From an uncultured Rhodospirillaceae bacterium (GTDB lineage Bacteria; Pseudomonadota; Alphaproteobacteria; Rhodospirillales; Magnetospirillaceae), in contig CALABS010000012.1 in assembly GCA_937887565.1 (NCBI GenBank), forward strand, positions 1-64,000: a stretch of 64,000 nt of DNA, read 5' to 3'. The notes beneath the pieces are model-generated. The model was not told where the DNA came from and did not search any database. It was given only the letters and a program-made list of their open reading frames with translations. Shown here in pieces: positions 1-10,763 of this stretch. Numbering within the stretch: the stretch's first letter is position 1; every line of letters starts with the position of its first letter. A program made the translations under genes and the position numbers.

Positions 1-1
1 C

Positions 2-40
2 GTCAATTACTTCGCTGCTGCCGGCTATGACCGTGACTGA
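2..40 (+). CDS. C-terminal end of a gene entering from the left
   Basis: Frame 2 reads as the last dozen codons of an open frame (ending in AAAGYDRD) and stops with TGA at 38-40. It would converge on otsA, with a gap of about a dozen bases. Nothing about its function can be said from so short a piece, and it may be chance. Confidence 0.25.
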   Translation, partial: VNYFAAAGYDRD

Positions 41-52
41 GAGGAAAGTGCT

Positions 53-1525
53 CTAAGCCATGCCCGGCGGCAGGTGGGGGCGCGGAAGCGCGCGGCCCAC
101 CGGCAGGCCGAGGCCGGCGCCGGCGGCGTCCTCCGCCGTGTCGTCGTCGCGGTCCAGGCCCGCGATGAGATCGGACAGGAAGGCGTCGCGCCAATGGGCA
201 ACCGAATTGCCCTCGACCACGTCCATCATCTCGCGCCAGCGCGCCACCCGCTCGTCATGCGGCATGGCCAGCGCCCGGAACAGGGCGTCGGTCATCTCGT
301 CCATGTCGAAAGGGTTGACCACCAGCGCCGAGGTCAGCTCGCGGGCGGCGCCGGCGAAGCGCGACAGGATGAGCACCCCCGGGTCCTCGGGGTTCTGGGC
401 CGCCACGTATTCCTTGGCGACAAGGTTCATGCCGTCGCGCAGCGGCGTCACCAGGCCGACGCAGGCGGCGCGGTAGAACCCGGCCAGGGTGGCGCGGCCG
501 TAGCTCTTGTTGATATAGCGGATCGGCTGCCAGTCGAAGTCCGAGAACCGGCCGTTGATGCGCCCGGCCGCCCCTTCCAGGTTGCGCTTGAGCGTCCGGT
601 ACTTGGACACCTCCTCGCGCGACGGCGCCGCGATCTGCATGAACTCGAAGGTGGCCTTCAGTTCGGGATGGGTGGACAGCAGATGCTCGATGGCGTCGAA
701 GCGGTAGGGCAGGCCCTTGGAATAATCCAGCCGCTCGACCCCCAGGATCAGCTTGCGGCCGCGCAAGCTCGCCTTCAGGCGGCGGCTCTCGGGGGCGTCG
801 GCCCGCTCGCGGGACAAGGTGGCGAAGGCCTCGGTGTCGATGCCGATGGGATAGGACGCCGCCCGGGCGCAGCGGCCGTAGGCCACGAACGACCCGTCCG
901 GCTCGACCAGGCCGCCGGCCTCGCCGCTGGCGTAGCCCAGGAAGGCGCGCACGTCGTCATTGGTCTGGAAGCCGACCAGATCATAGGCGCACATGGCCTG
1001 GAACAGCCGGCGGTGGCCGGGCAGGGCCACCAGCAGTTCCGGGACCGGGAACGGCGTGTGCAGGAAGAAGCCCATGCGGTTCCTGACACCCAGCTTGCGC
1101 AGTTCGTCGCCCAGCGGGATCAGGTGGTAGTCGTGGACCCAGATGATGTCGTCGGGCTGGAGCAGCGGCGCCAGGGCGGCGGCGAAGCGGGCGTTGACCC
1201 GCAGATAGCCGGCATAGCTGCGTCGCGACACCTCGAGGAGCCCCAGCCGGTAATGGAACAGCGGCCACAGGGTCGAGTTGGAGAAACCGTTGTAGAATTC
1301 GTCGTAGTCCTGCCGCGACAGGTCGGTGGTGACGTAGGTGGTCCGCCCCTGGCTCACCCGCTTGGGCGGGGTGGGGGCATCGTCGTCGCCCACCTCTCCG
1401 GACCAGCCGAACCACAGGCCGCCCCGCTTCTCCAGCGCGTCCCTGAGCGCGACGGCCAAGCCGCCGGCCTTGACCCCCTTTTTCGGAAGATCGACGCGAT
1501 TCGAAACGATGACCAGTCTCGGCAA
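53..1525 (-). CDS. otsA: alpha,alpha-trehalose-phosphate synthase (UDP-forming)
   Basis: A GT20 glycosyltransferase that joins UDP-glucose and glucose-6-phosphate into trehalose-6-phosphate, the first step of cytosolic trehalose synthesis for osmotic and desiccation protection. Family motifs are clear: LVIVSNRV at the N-terminus, WVHDYHLIPL, FFLHTPFPVPE, VGFQTNDD, ERLDYSKGLPYR and the donor-binding TPLRDGMNLVAKEY near the C-terminus. I chose the TTG at 1525 because an AGGAGGGG ribosome site lies a few bases upstream and the protein then begins just before the conserved first strand. A GTG at 1615 would add 30 alanine- and arginine-rich residues with no family equivalent. No otsB phosphatase is next to it in this window. 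Confidence 0.93.
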   Translation of the reverse strand: MPRLVIVSNRVDLPKKGVKAGGLAVALRDALEKRGGLWFGWSGEVGDDDAPTPPKRVSQGRTTYVTTDLSRQDYDEFYNGFSNSTLWPLFHYRLGLLEVSRRSYAGYLRVNARFAAALAPLLQPDDIIWVHDYHLIPLGDELRKLGVRNRMGFFLHTPFPVPELLVALPGHRRLFQAMCAYDLVGFQTNDDVRAFLGYASGEAGGLVEPDGSFVAYGRCARAASYPIGIDTEAFATLSRERADAPESRRLKASLRGRKLILGVERLDYSKGLPYRFDAIEHLLSTHPELKATFEFMQIAAPSREEVSKYRTLKRNLEGAAGRINGRFSDFDWQPIRYINKSYGRATLAGFYRAACVGLVTPLRDGMNLVAKEYVAAQNPEDPGVLILSRFAGAARELTSALVVNPFDMDEMTDALFRALAMPHDERVARWREMMDVVEGNSVAHWRDAFLSDLIAGLDRDDDTAEDAAGAGLGLPVGRALPRPHLPPGMA

Positions 1526-1703
1526 AAGCCCCTCCTCTGCTGCGGCGGGCGCCGGGTCACGGTTCGGTTCGGCCCGGCGCGGCCTGCCGTTCACGTAAGC
1601 TCGCCGTCGGCCCACACCAAGGTGGATGACGGCGGTAGCCCCATGGTAGCAAACGCGGGGGTAGTATCAAATAGGTGAATAGACGTAATCGGTTTTGTTG
1701 AAG

Positions 1704-2159
1704 TTATGCTGATCCGGCCGCCTCGCGGGCGCCGTCGCGCGCCAACTGGTCGGCGCGTTCGTTCTCGGGATGGCCGGAATGGCCGCGCACCCAGTGCCAC
1801 GTCACCTGATGGCGGGCGGCGGCCTCGTCCAGGCGCCGCCACAGATCCTCGTTCTTGACCGGCTTCTTGTCGGCGGTCTTCCAGCCGCGCGCCTTCCAGC
1901 CGCGCAGCCACTCGGTCATGCCCTTCTTGACGTATTCGCTGTCGGTGTAGACCTCGACCACGCAGGGCCGGGTCAGCGCGGCCAGGCCCTCGATGACCGC
2001 CATCATTTCCATGCGGTTGTTGGTGGTCTGGGGCTCGCCACCCTTGAGCTCCTTCTCGATCCCCTTGAAGCGCAGGATGGCCCCCCAGCCGCCGGGGCCG
2101 GGATTGCCGCTGCAGGCGCCGTCGGTGAACAATTGGACGGTGGCGGAAGCGGAGGTCAT
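1704..2159 (-). CDS. rnhA: ribonuclease HI
   Basis: Cleaves RNA in RNA-DNA hybrids, including replication primers and R-loops. The 151 residues match the family's usual length. The catalytic DEDD residues are visible in [17 protein letters not shown], the Glu of NNRMEMMAV, the Asp of VYTDSEYV and the Asp of [20 protein letters not shown] supplies the flexible histidine loop. The start at 2159 has GAGGG upstream. An alternative ATG at 2201 would overlap the thrB stop by four bases (ATGA) and add 14 residues, so coupling to thrB is likely even if the internal start is used. It is the last gene of the ispH, GNAT, thrB, rnhA operon. Confidence 0.94.
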   Translation of the reverse strand: MTSASATVQLFTDGACSGNPGPGGWGAILRFKGIEKELKGGEPQTTNNRMEMMAVIEGLAALTRPCVVEVYTDSEYVKKGMTEWLRGWKARGWKTADKKPVKNEDLWRRLDEAAARHQVTWHWVRGHSGHPENERADQLARDGAREAAGSA

Positions 2160-2197
2160 TGGCTTGCCCTCAAGCGTCGGTCGCTGCGCTCTCTCCG

Positions 2198-3178
2198 TCA
2201 TTCGATCCCGTAGGCGCCGGGGCCGGTCAGGCCCTGGTGGAAGCGCAGCTTGCGATAATACTCGAGCGGGTCCTTGCGCTTGACGAAGGCGCCGGCGGGC
2301 GTATTGAGCCAGTCATAGAGCCGGGTCAGCAGGAAGCGCATGGCGGCGCCGCGCGCCAACAGCGGCAGGGCGTCGAGCTCGGCGGCCGACAGCGGCCGCA
2401 CCTTGCGGTAGCCGGACAGCATCAGCCGCGCCTTGGTGGCGTTGAAGGCGCCGTCGGCCTCGAAGCACCAGGCGTTGAGGCAGATGGCGAGGTCGTAGGC
2501 CAGGAAGTCGGTGCAGGCGAAATAGAAATCGATCAGGCCCGACACCCGCTCCTCGCGCGTGGCGCGATCGGCCAGGAAGAACACGTTGTCGGGAAACAGG
2601 TCGGCATGGATCAGGCCCATCGGCAGGTCGGCCGGCCAGTCGCGCTCGAGCGCCGCCAGTTCGGCCTCGATGAACGCCGCCAGCCCCGGCCTGACCTCGT
2701 CGGCACGGCTGCGGGCCTGCTCGAACAGCGGCCGCCAGCCGGCCACCGACAAGTCATTGGGACGGGTCATGGCGAAGTCGGCGCCCTTGAGGTGCATCTC
2801 GGCCATGGCGGCGCCCAGCGGGCCGCAATGGGCGGGCTGGACGCGGCGCGGCCACAAGCCCTGGAGGAAGGTGACGATGGCCGCCGGCCGGCCGCACAAG
2901 TCGCGCAGCGCGCGGCCGTCGCGGCCGTGCAGCGGCGTCGGGCAGGCCAGCCCCCGCGCCGCCAGGTGCTCCATCAGGCCAAGGAAGAACGGCAGGTCCT
3001 CGGGGCGGGTGCGGCGCTCGTAGAGGGTGAGGATGTAGGAACCGGCGTCGGTCTGCAGCAGGTAGTTGGAGTTCTCGACCCCCTCGGCGATGCCCTTGAA
3101 GGAGACCACCTCGCCGATGTCAAAGCCGGCGATGAACTCCTCCAGCTCCTCGTCCGAGACTTCCGTGTAGACCGCCAT
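2198..3178 (-). CDS. thrB: homoserine kinase (ThrB, APH-type fold)
   Basis: Phosphorylates homoserine to O-phosphohomoserine in threonine synthesis. The protein has 326 residues, and the aminoglycoside-phosphotransferase-like fold is shown by the catalytic loop [14 protein letters not shown] and the following metal-binding IDFYFACTD. The N-terminus [16 protein letters not shown] is typical of the alphaproteobacterial enzyme, which is unrelated to the GHMP-type ThrB of E. coli. It lies 48 bp after the GNAT gene and overlaps the first possible rnhA start, so it belongs to the same leftward transcript. Confidence 0.93.
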   Translation of the reverse strand: MAVYTEVSDEELEEFIAGFDIGEVVSFKGIAEGVENSNYLLQTDAGSYILTLYERRTRPEDLPFFLGLMEHLAARGLACPTPLHGRDGRALRDLCGRPAAIVTFLQGLWPRRVQPAHCGPLGAAMAEMHLKGADFAMTRPNDLSVAGWRPLFEQARSRADEVRPGLAAFIEAELAALERDWPADLPMGLIHADLFPDNVFFLADRATREERVSGLIDFYFACTDFLAYDLAICLNAWCFEADGAFNATKARLMLSGYRKVRPLSAAELDALPLLARGAAMRFLLTRLYDWLNTPAGAFVKRKDPLEYYRKLRFHQGLTGPGAYGIE

Positions 3179-3226
3179 GACCCCCGGACCCTTGGTTTTC
3201 GCGATTGCGGCGGAAGGTACGACAGC

Positions 3227-3703
3227 CTACTCGCGCTCGGCAAGCGCCCTGAGTCCGTCGTCCTCGACGCGATAGCCCAGCCAGCCCTCGTTGTGGGCGA
3301 GCCCCAGCCCCGCGTAGAAGGCCCGGGCGCGGTGATTCCAATCCAGCACGTTGACGTCCATGCGCTCGCAGCCGCGATCGACGGCCAGCCGGGCCAGCGC
3401 CGTGACCAGGGCGCGTCCGACGCCCCGGCCGCGCCCCGACGCGCGCACGAATAGGTCGTGGATCATCACCCCGGCCCGCCCGCGCCACGACGAATAGATG
3501 GGGAGGAACACCAGCATGCCCATGGGCGGCCCCTCGCCGTCCTCGGCCAGCAGGACCTCGAACAGCGGCCGCGCCCCGAAGCCGTCTTGCTCCAAGTCGG
3601 CGGGCGTCGCCGACACCGCGCCGCCCTCGAAGGCCGCCAGCTCGACCAGCAGGGCGTGGATCGCGTCGATGTCGGCCCGCGTCGCCAGGCGGATCGTGGT
3701 CAT
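3227..3703 (-). CDS. GNAT family N-acetyltransferase
   Basis: A 158-residue protein with the acetyl-CoA pyrophosphate loop RGRGVGRAL in the middle, preceded by the strand [11 protein letters not shown] and followed by [18 protein letters not shown], the usual layout of small GNAT enzymes. The C-terminus ([17 protein letters not shown]) resembles diamine or thialysine acetyltransferases, but the substrate cannot be assigned. Its ATG at 3703 overlaps the ispH stop as ATGA, which fixes the start and shows translational coupling. The longer open frame upstream is a shadow of ispH. Confidence 0.88.
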   Translation of the reverse strand: MTTIRLATRADIDAIHALLVELAAFEGGAVSATPADLEQDGFGARPLFEVLLAEDGEGPPMGMLVFLPIYSSWRGRAGVMIHDLFVRASGRGRGVGRALVTALARLAVDRGCERMDVNVLDWNHRARAFYAGLGLAHNEGWLGYRVEDDGLRALAERE

Positions 3704-4641
3704 GGCAGCAACTGCGCCGGCAGCTTGAAGGACACCGTCTCGTCGGTGACCTTGACCTCCTCGATGGTCACCGCGAAGCGGTCGCGGGCGGCGGCGATGA
3801 CCTCCTCGACCAGGACCTCGGGCGCCGAGGCGCCGGCGGTGATGCCCAGCCGCGCGATGCCACCCAGCGCCCCCCAGTCGATGTCGGCGGCCCGCTGAAC
3901 CAGGATCGAGCGCGCGCAGCCGGCCCGCGCAGCCACCTCGACCAGACGCTTGGAGTTGGAGGAGTTGGGGGCGCCGATGACCATCACGGCGTCGCACCGG
4001 GGGGCGATGGTCTTGACCGCCGTCTGGCGGTTGGTGGTGGCGTAGCAGATGTCCTCGCGCCGCGGCCCGACGATGTCCGGGAAGCGGCGCTTCAGCACGG
4101 CGGTGATGGCGGCGGCATCGTCCACCGACAGCGTGGTCTGGGTGATGTAGGCGACCATGGACGGGTCGCGCGGGGCCACCGTTTCCGCCTGGGCCTCGTT
4201 CTCCACCAGCAGCACCGCCCCCTCGGGCACCTGACCCATGGTGCCGACGACCTCGGGGTGGCCGGCATGGCCGATCATCACGATCTGGCGGCCCATGCCG
4301 TGGTGCAGCTCGGCCTCGCGGTGGACCTTGGTCACCAGCGGGCAGGTGGCGTCCAGGTAGTCGAGGCCGCGCGCCTCGGCGGCGTCGGGAACGCTCTTGG
4401 GCACGCCGTGGGCCGAAAACACCACCGGGGCGCCGTCGGGAACCTCGTCCAGTTCGTCCACGAACACCGCCCCCTTGGCCTTCAGGCTGTCGACCACGAA
4501 CCGGTTGTGGACGATCTCGTGGCGCACATAGACCGGGGCGCCGTATTTCTCGATGGCCCGCTCGACGATGTGGATGGCACGGTCGACCCCGGCGCAGAAG
4601 CCGCGTGGGCTGGCAAGCACGATCGTGAGCGGCGGCGTCAT
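3700..4641 (-). CDS. ispH: 4-hydroxy-3-methylbut-2-enyl diphosphate reductase
   Basis: The last enzyme of the MEP isoprenoid pathway, an iron-sulfur protein that makes IPP and DMAPP from HMBPP. Three cluster cysteines sit at about residues 16 ([12 protein letters not shown]), 100 ([11 protein letters not shown]) and 199 ([10 protein letters not shown]). Substrate-binding histidines occur in [15 protein letters not shown] and GHAGHPEV. Length 313 is normal. It is the first gene of the leftward operon. Its promoter must lie in the 106-bp divergent region shared with the lipoprotein gene. Confidence 0.96.
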   Translation of the reverse strand: MTPPLTIVLASPRGFCAGVDRAIHIVERAIEKYGAPVYVRHEIVHNRFVVDSLKAKGAVFVDELDEVPDGAPVVFSAHGVPKSVPDAAEARGLDYLDATCPLVTKVHREAELHHGMGRQIVMIGHAGHPEVVGTMGQVPEGAVLLVENEAQAETVAPRDPSMVAYITQTTLSVDDAAAITAVLKRRFPDIVGPRREDICYATTNRQTAVKTIAPRCDAVMVIGAPNSSNSKRLVEVAARAGCARSILVQRAADIDWGALGGIARLGITAGASAPEVLVEEVIAAARDRFAVTIEEVKVTDETVSFKLPAQLLP

Positions 4642-4747
4642 GGCATCGTCCTTTCGGCGGACCTCGCTCCTCCTTGTGCGGGGCGCGGGGCTTCTCTAAA
4701 GTCGGGGCACGTTTAGCAGATTAGCTCCCGCCCGAGGAAGTTCCTCC

Positions 4748-5266
4748 ATGCTCCTTCGCCCCATCGCCGTCGCGGCCGCCGCGCTCGCCCTCGCCTCGTG
4801 CTCCGTGTTCGAGAAGAAGGAGCCGCCGCCGTGCCCGCCCATCTACATCCTGGGTGACGCCGGCAACGTCACCAAGTACCGCGAAGGTCCCGGGCGCGAC
4901 CTCACCGACGTGGAGGTGGAGGCCGAGATCCTGGGTTTCCAGGGCGGCTGCGTCTACGACGAGAACGGCGCCGAAGTCGAGCTGGAGGTGCTGATGAACG
5001 TCAAGCGCGGCCCGGCCGACACCGACCGCGTCGCCAACCTCGATTATTTCGTCGCCATCCCCCGCTACTTCCCCGCCCCCGAGGCCAAGGCGGTGTTCGC
5101 GGTGGCGGTGCAGTTCCCCGAGGGCGCCAATTACGTCCGCTTCCGCGACGAGGCGGTGACCATGCGGGTCCCCGTCAAGGACAAGGACGACGTCAACAAC
5201 TACGAGATCTATATCGGCTTCCAGACCACGCCCGAGGAGCTGGAGCGCAACCGGCAGGGGCGCTGA
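4748..5266 (+). CDS. predicted outer-membrane-type lipoprotein, function unknown
   Basis: A 172-residue protein with a short signal peptide and a lipobox LASC at residues 15-18, so Cys18 should be lipidated. There is no Asp at +2, which favours transport to the outer membrane. The mature part is acidic and strand-rich (DVEVEAEILGFQGGC, VELEVLMNVKRG) with two further cysteines that could form a disulfide. I do not recognise a named family, although such short lipoproteins are conserved in Rhodospirillales. GAGGAAG upstream supports the ATG at 4748. It is transcribed away from ispH and ends just before the glycine riboswitch. Confidence 0.8.
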   Translation: MLLRPIAVAAAALALASCSVFEKKEPPPCPPIYILGDAGNVTKYREGPGRDLTDVEVEAEILGFQGGCVYDENGAEVELEVLMNVKRGPADTDRVANLDYFVAIPRYFPAPEAKAVFAVAVQFPEGANYVRFRDEAVTMRVPVKDKDDVNNYEIYIGFQTTPEELERNRQGR

Positions 5267-5321
5267 CGCCCCGTCAAGGACGTTGACTCCGCCGCCGGCC
5301 CGGATACACTCCGGCCTACAG

Positions 5322-5490
5322 ATGATCCCCGCCGGGAGAGACCGCCTGTCACGGGCGGCGCCGAAGGAGCAACCGCCCCTGGAAACTCTCAGGCAAAAGG
5401 ACCGCGGGGGGATGATGCTCTGGAAAGCAAGCCGGGCCCGCCCGGCTTCACCGAAGATGTAACTCTTTCAGGTTCCGAGACAGAGGGGGG
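5322..5490 (+). promoter_or_regulatory. tandem glycine riboswitch upstream of the gcv operon
   Basis: Two aptamers lie in series. The first (about 5328-5412) has the typical core GCCGAAGGAGCAA and the conserved ACTCTCAGGCAAAAGGAC. A short linker leads to the second (about 5413-5489), with CACCGAAGATGTAACTC and TTTCAGGTTCCGAGACAG. This order and spacing match the cooperative glycine-binding riboswitch. It lies directly before gcvT, where glycine binding is expected to switch on glycine cleavage genes. The TTG start of gcvT is about 50 bases beyond it, leaving room for an expression platform. Confidence 0.95.
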
Positions 5491-5542
5491 CAACGGACGA
5501 CACGCCCGTACCATGCCCTTCGATCCCATCCGGGAGGAACCG

Positions 5543-6673
5543 TTGAGCCATTCCGACGATACCCCGCTGCTGACGACGCCTCTCGATTCGCTGCACCGCG
5601 ACCTGGGTGGCAAGATGGTGCCCTTCGCCGGCTACGCCATGCCGGTTCAGTATCCCGCCGGCATCATGGCCGAGCACCTGCACACCCGTGGCGGGGCCGG
5701 CCTGTTCGACGTCTCGCACATGGGCCAGGCCGAGATCATCGGCACCGGCGCGGCGGCCGCGCTTGAAACCCTGGTTCCCGGCGACATCGTCGGGCTGGGA
5801 CTGGGCCGCACCCGCTACACCGTGTTCACCAACGACCAGGGCGGCATCCTCGACGACCTGATGGTGTCCAAGCTGGCCGAGGACCGGCTGTTCGTGGTGG
5901 TCAACGCCGCCTGCAAGGACGCCGACATCGCCCACATGCGGGCCAACCTGAAAGGCGTCGAACTGCGTCTCCTGGACCGCGCCCTCCTGGCCCTGCAAGG
6001 CCCCGAGGCCGCCACCGTGATGGCGCGGCTGGCCCCCGACTCCGCCGCCATGGACTTCATGACCATCCGCGAGCTGGCGGTGGCCGGCATCCCCTGCGTC
6101 GCCACCCGTTCGGGCTATACCGGCGAGGACGGCTTCGAGGTCAGCGTCCCCGCCGACCGCGCCGAGGAGCTGGCCCGCGCGCTGCTGGCCCAACCCGAGG
6201 TCAAGCCCATCGGCCTGGGTGCCCGCGATTCGCTGCGCCTCGAGGCCGGCCTGTGCCTCTACGGCTCCGACATCGACACCGCCACCACCCCGGTCGAGGC
6301 CGGGCTGAGTTGGATCATCGGCAAGCGCCGCCGCGACGAGGGCGGCTTTCCCGGCGCCGCCGTCGTCCGGAAGCAGCTGGCCGAGGGCGCCCCACGGAAG
6401 CGGGTCGGCATCAGGCCCGACGGCCGCATGCCCGCCCGCGCCCATACCGAGATCACCGACCTGGACGGCGCCGTCATCGGCGAGATCACCTCGGGCGGCT
6501 TCGGCCCGTCGGCCGACGGCCCCGTCGCCATGGGCTACGTGCCGGCCGCCTTCGCGGCGCCGGGCACCAGGGTCAGGCTGGTGGTGCGCGGCAAGGCCAT
6601 CGACGCCGCCGTGACGACGATGCCGTTCGTCCCTCATCGTTACTTCAAGGGCCCAAGCCCGAGCGGCGTCTGA
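5543..6673 (+). CDS. gcvT: aminomethyltransferase (glycine cleavage T protein)
   Basis: Transfers the methylene group from the aminomethyl-lipoyl H protein to tetrahydrofolate and releases ammonia. The family N-terminus TPLDSLHRDLGGKMVPFAGY, the folate-pocket sequence GLFDVSHMGQ, the segment TRSGYTGEDGFEVSVP and the C-terminal barrel (GEITSGGFGPS) are all present. I prefer the TTG at 5543 because GGGAGGA ends five bases upstream and the protein then starts close to the conserved region. The ATG at 5513 lacks a good ribosome site and would add ten residues. It is the first gene of the riboswitch-controlled gcvT-H-PA-PB operon. Confidence 0.95.
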   Translation: MSHSDDTPLLTTPLDSLHRDLGGKMVPFAGYAMPVQYPAGIMAEHLHTRGGAGLFDVSHMGQAEIIGTGAAAALETLVPGDIVGLGLGRTRYTVFTNDQGGILDDLMVSKLAEDRLFVVVNAACKDADIAHMRANLKGVELRLLDRALLALQGPEAATVMARLAPDSAAMDFMTIRELAVAGIPCVATRSGYTGEDGFEVSVPADRAEELARALLAQPEVKPIGLGARDSLRLEAGLCLYGSDIDTATTPVEAGLSWIIGKRRRDEGGFPGAAVVRKQLAEGAPRKRVGIRPDGRMPARAHTEITDLDGAVIGEITSGGFGPSADGPVAMGYVPAAFAAPGTRVRLVVRGKAIDAAVTTMPFVPHRYFKGPSPSGV

Positions 6674-6700
6674 GCCCACGTCAAAAGGGGAGTTTCCGTC

Positions 6701-7078
6701 ATGAGCGAGATGCGCTTCACCAAGGACCACGAATGGGTCCGCGTCGAGGGCGGCGTGGGTGCCGTCGGCATCACCGAATACGCCCAGCACGCGCTGGGCG
6801 ACGTGGTGTTCGTCGACCTGCCCGCCGCCGGCAAGGTGCTGGCCCAGGGCGGCGAGGCCGCCGTGGTCGAATCGGTCAAGGCCGCCAGCGAGGTCTATTC
6901 GCCGGTTTCCGGCACCGTCACCGAGGCCAACGCGGCGCTCGAGGACAGGCCCGGCCTGGTCAACGAGGCCGCCGAGAGCGACGGCTGGTTCTTCAAGCTG
7001 ACCCTGTCCGATCCGGGCGAACTGGCCGACATGATGGACCGCGCCGCCTACGACGCCTACGTCAAGGACCTGGACTGA
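6701..7078 (+). CDS. gcvH: glycine cleavage system H protein
   Basis: The lipoyl carrier of the glycine cleavage complex, shuttling the aminomethyl group from P to T and electrons to L. Its 125 residues are the normal size. The lipoylated residue is Lys60 in [17 protein letters not shown], and [10 protein letters not shown] and [12 protein letters not shown] are the usual N-terminal signatures. AGGGGAG upstream supports the start. It follows gcvT after 27 bp. Confidence 0.97.
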   Translation: MSEMRFTKDHEWVRVEGGVGAVGITEYAQHALGDVVFVDLPAAGKVLAQGGEAAVVESVKAASEVYSPVSGTVTEANAALEDRPGLVNEAAESDGWFFKLTLSDPGELADMMDRAAYDAYVKDLD

Positions 7079-7090
7079 CCACCAGCCGCA

Positions 7091-7121
7091 TCGTCACCCC
7101 CCGCGAAGGCGGGGGTGACGA
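7091..7121. repeat. REP-like hairpin between gcvH and gcvPA
   Basis: A near-perfect inverted repeat: TCGTCACCCCC on the left, GGGGGTGACGA on the right, with GCGAAGGC near the centre. It has no T-tract, so it is not an ordinary terminator. Its form matches dispersed palindromic repeats found between genes in many alphaproteobacteria. Inside an operon it could stabilise the upstream gcvTH message or trim expression. Confidence 0.6.
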
Positions 7122-7154
7122 GACCCGGCGGACCGCTTTTCACGGAATGCATTG

Positions 7155-8503
<1,349 letters not shown>

Positions 8504-8504
<1 letters not shown>

Positions 8505-10045
8505 TGCCCGAGAGCTTTCCGATTTCAGGCACGATTTCCGGCAACCGCGCCCTCCAGATCGAGGAGCCGCTGATCTTCGAACTGGGGTCTGACGGCCGCC
8601 TCGGCGTCGACCTTCCCGACCCCGCCCCGGTCGACGAGGACCGTCTGGCCGGCTGCCGCCGCCAGGGACGCATCGGCCTGCCCGATCTCTCGGAGCCGCA
8701 GGTGGTGCGCCACTACACGCGGCTTTCCCAGAAGAACTACGGCATCGACACCGGCTTCTATCCGCTGGGCTCGTGCACCATGAAGCACAATCCCCGCCTG
8801 TCGGAGAAGATGGCCCGCCTGCCCGGCCTGGCGGACCTGCATCCGTTCCAGCCCCAGAAGACCGTTCAGGGCGCGCTGGAGGTGATCGATTCGCTGGCCG
8901 GCTGGCTCAAGGACCTGACCGGCATGCCGGCGGTGGCCATGAGCCCGGCCGCCGGCGCCCACGGCGAGTGGTGCGGCCTGATGGCCATCCGCGCCTATCA
9001 CGAGGACCATGGGCAAGGCCACCGCCGCCGCGTGCTGGTCCCCGAGAGCGCCCACGGCACCAACCCGGCCTCGGCCGCCATGTGCGGCTTCACCGTCGAT
9101 CCCATCCCGGCCCGCGACAACGGCCGGGTGGACGTCGACGCGCTGAAGGCCAAGCTGGGCGACGACGTGGCCTGCATCATGGTCACCAACCCCAACACCT
9201 GCGGCCTGTTCGAGGACGAGATCATCGAGATCGCCCGCGCCACCCACGCGGCCGGCGCCTTCTTCTATTGCGACGGCGCCAATTTCAACGCCATCGTCGG
9301 CCGGGTCAGGGTCGCCGATCTCGGCGTCGACACCATGCACATCAACCTGCACAAGACCTTCTCGACCCCCCACGGCGGCGGCGGCCCCGGCGCCGGCCCC
9401 ACCGTGCTGAGCGACAAGCTGGCCCCCTACGCGCCGCTGCCCTTCGTGGTCCACGGCGAGGGCGGCTTGCGGTTGGTCGAGCACGTGGCCGAGGCCGGCG
9501 GCGCCAAGCCGTTCGGCCGCATGAAGGGCTATCACGGCCAGTTCGGGGTGTTCGTCCGCGCCCTGGCCTACATCATGAGCATGGGCTCGGACGGCCTCAG
9601 GCAGGCCAGCACCGACGCGGTGCTGAACGCCAACTACCTGCTGGCGCGGCTTTCCGACGTGCTGACGCCGTCCTTCGACGGGCCCTGCATGCATGAATGC
9701 CTGTTCGACGACCGCTTCCTCAAGGATACCGGCGTGACCACGCTCGACTTCGCCAAGGCGATGATCGACGAGGGCTACCATCCGATGACCATGTATTTCC
9801 CGCTGGTCGTCCACGGCGCCCTGTTGATGGAGCCCACCGAGACCGAGAGCAAGGAGACCCTGGACGCCTTCGTCGAGGTGGTGCGCGGCCTGGCGTTCAA
9901 GGCCCGCAGCGGCGCGGCCGCCGACGACTTCAAGTCGGCACCCCGATACACCCCGCGCCGCCGCCTCGACGAGACGCTCGCCGCCCGCACCCCGGTGCTG
10001 CGCTGGAAGCCCGGCGCCAATGCCACCGCCCAGGCGGCCGAGTAG
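8504..10045 (+). CDS. gcvPB: glycine dehydrogenase (decarboxylating) subunit 2
   Basis: The catalytic half of split P protein, 513 residues. The PLP-binding lysine is in NLHKTFSTPHGGGGPG, at about residue 284. GSCTMKHNPR, SAHGTNPASAAMCGF and the C-terminal PMTMYFPLVVHGALL are family signatures. The ATG at 8504 overlaps the gcvPA stop, which fixes the start within a much longer open frame. It ends the gcv operon. The lipoamide dehydrogenase needed for the cycle is not in this window. Confidence 0.95.
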
Positions 10046-10047
10046 CG

Positions 10048-10725
10048 CTATCCCCTCAGCGCCCCCCACACCCGGGCGAAATAGCCGGCGACCACCGCCG
10101 TCTCGGCCATGGTCAGGACGGTGGCGACGGGGGCGGTGACGGCGACGGGCAGGCCGGCCGAGGCCTCGCCCCAGAGATGGGCGGCGACCACGAAGGGCAG
10201 GCTGACGAGGACGTAGCCGAAGCCGGCGGCGAGGCCGCCCTTCATCACCGCCTCGAACGGGCCGGGGCCGCCGTCGCCCCGGGCTGCCAGGGCGATGGCC
10301 GGCAGGATCAGGAAGAAGCCGCCGAACAGGATCTGGAAGGCCTGCTTGCCGACCAGGGCGTAGACGGCGGCGTCGGCGTCGCCGGCCGCCCATTGCAGGA
10401 TCAGCGGCTGCGGCGCCATCTCGGCGGTGCGCAGCAGCAGGAAGGCCAGCGCCCACAGCACCGCCCGCGCCGGCACCGCGAACCCCGCCTCGCCCAATGC
10501 CACGAAGCGTTGGGCGTGATAGCCGAACACGCCGACCGCCAGCGCCTGGGCCACCACCGCCGCCAGGGCGATGCCCCGGTCGCCCGCGCCGACGCCAAAC
10601 TGGGCCGCCAGCGCCACCGCGAACCACGGCGCCGCCAGCCGCGCCAGCGCGCCGGGGCGCTCGACCAGCAGGAAGAGGGATTGGGCCATCTGGGGGGAGA
10701 AACGGGTGATCGCCATGCCGGGCAT
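10048..10725 (-). CDS. polytopic inner-membrane protein, function unknown
   Basis: 225 residues with about six hydrophobic helices (for example around FAVALAAQFGVG, ALAAVVAQALAVGVFGY, ILFGGFFLILPAIALAA and the final APVATVLTMAETAVVAGYF). No catalytic motif is visible and I do not recognise the family. It converges on gcvPB with a two-base gap. A second ATG three codons in (10716) is possible. Confidence 0.7.
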   Translation of the reverse strand: MPGMAITRFSPQMAQSLFLLVERPGALARLAAPWFAVALAAQFGVGAGDRGIALAAVVAQALAVGVFGYHAQRFVALGEAGFAVPARAVLWALAFLLLRTAEMAPQPLILQWAAGDADAAVYALVGKQAFQILFGGFFLILPAIALAARGDGGPGPFEAVMKGGLAAGFGYVLVSLPFVVAAHLWGEASAGLPVAVTAPVATVLTMAETAVVAGYFARVWGALRG

Positions 10726-10763
10726 CCTTCGGGAAACGCGGCGGCACTGTACTGGCGGGCGCC

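Noticed and set aside
7091..7121. Terminator splitting the gcv operon
   Set aside because: There is no T-tract, and all four genes are needed together; a REP-like element fits better.
8525..10747. A 740-codon open frame on the minus strand across gcvPB and beyond
   Set aside because: It is antisense to a clear glycine dehydrogenase gene, is Gly/Ala/Arg-rich with no motif, and arises from GC-rich codon use.
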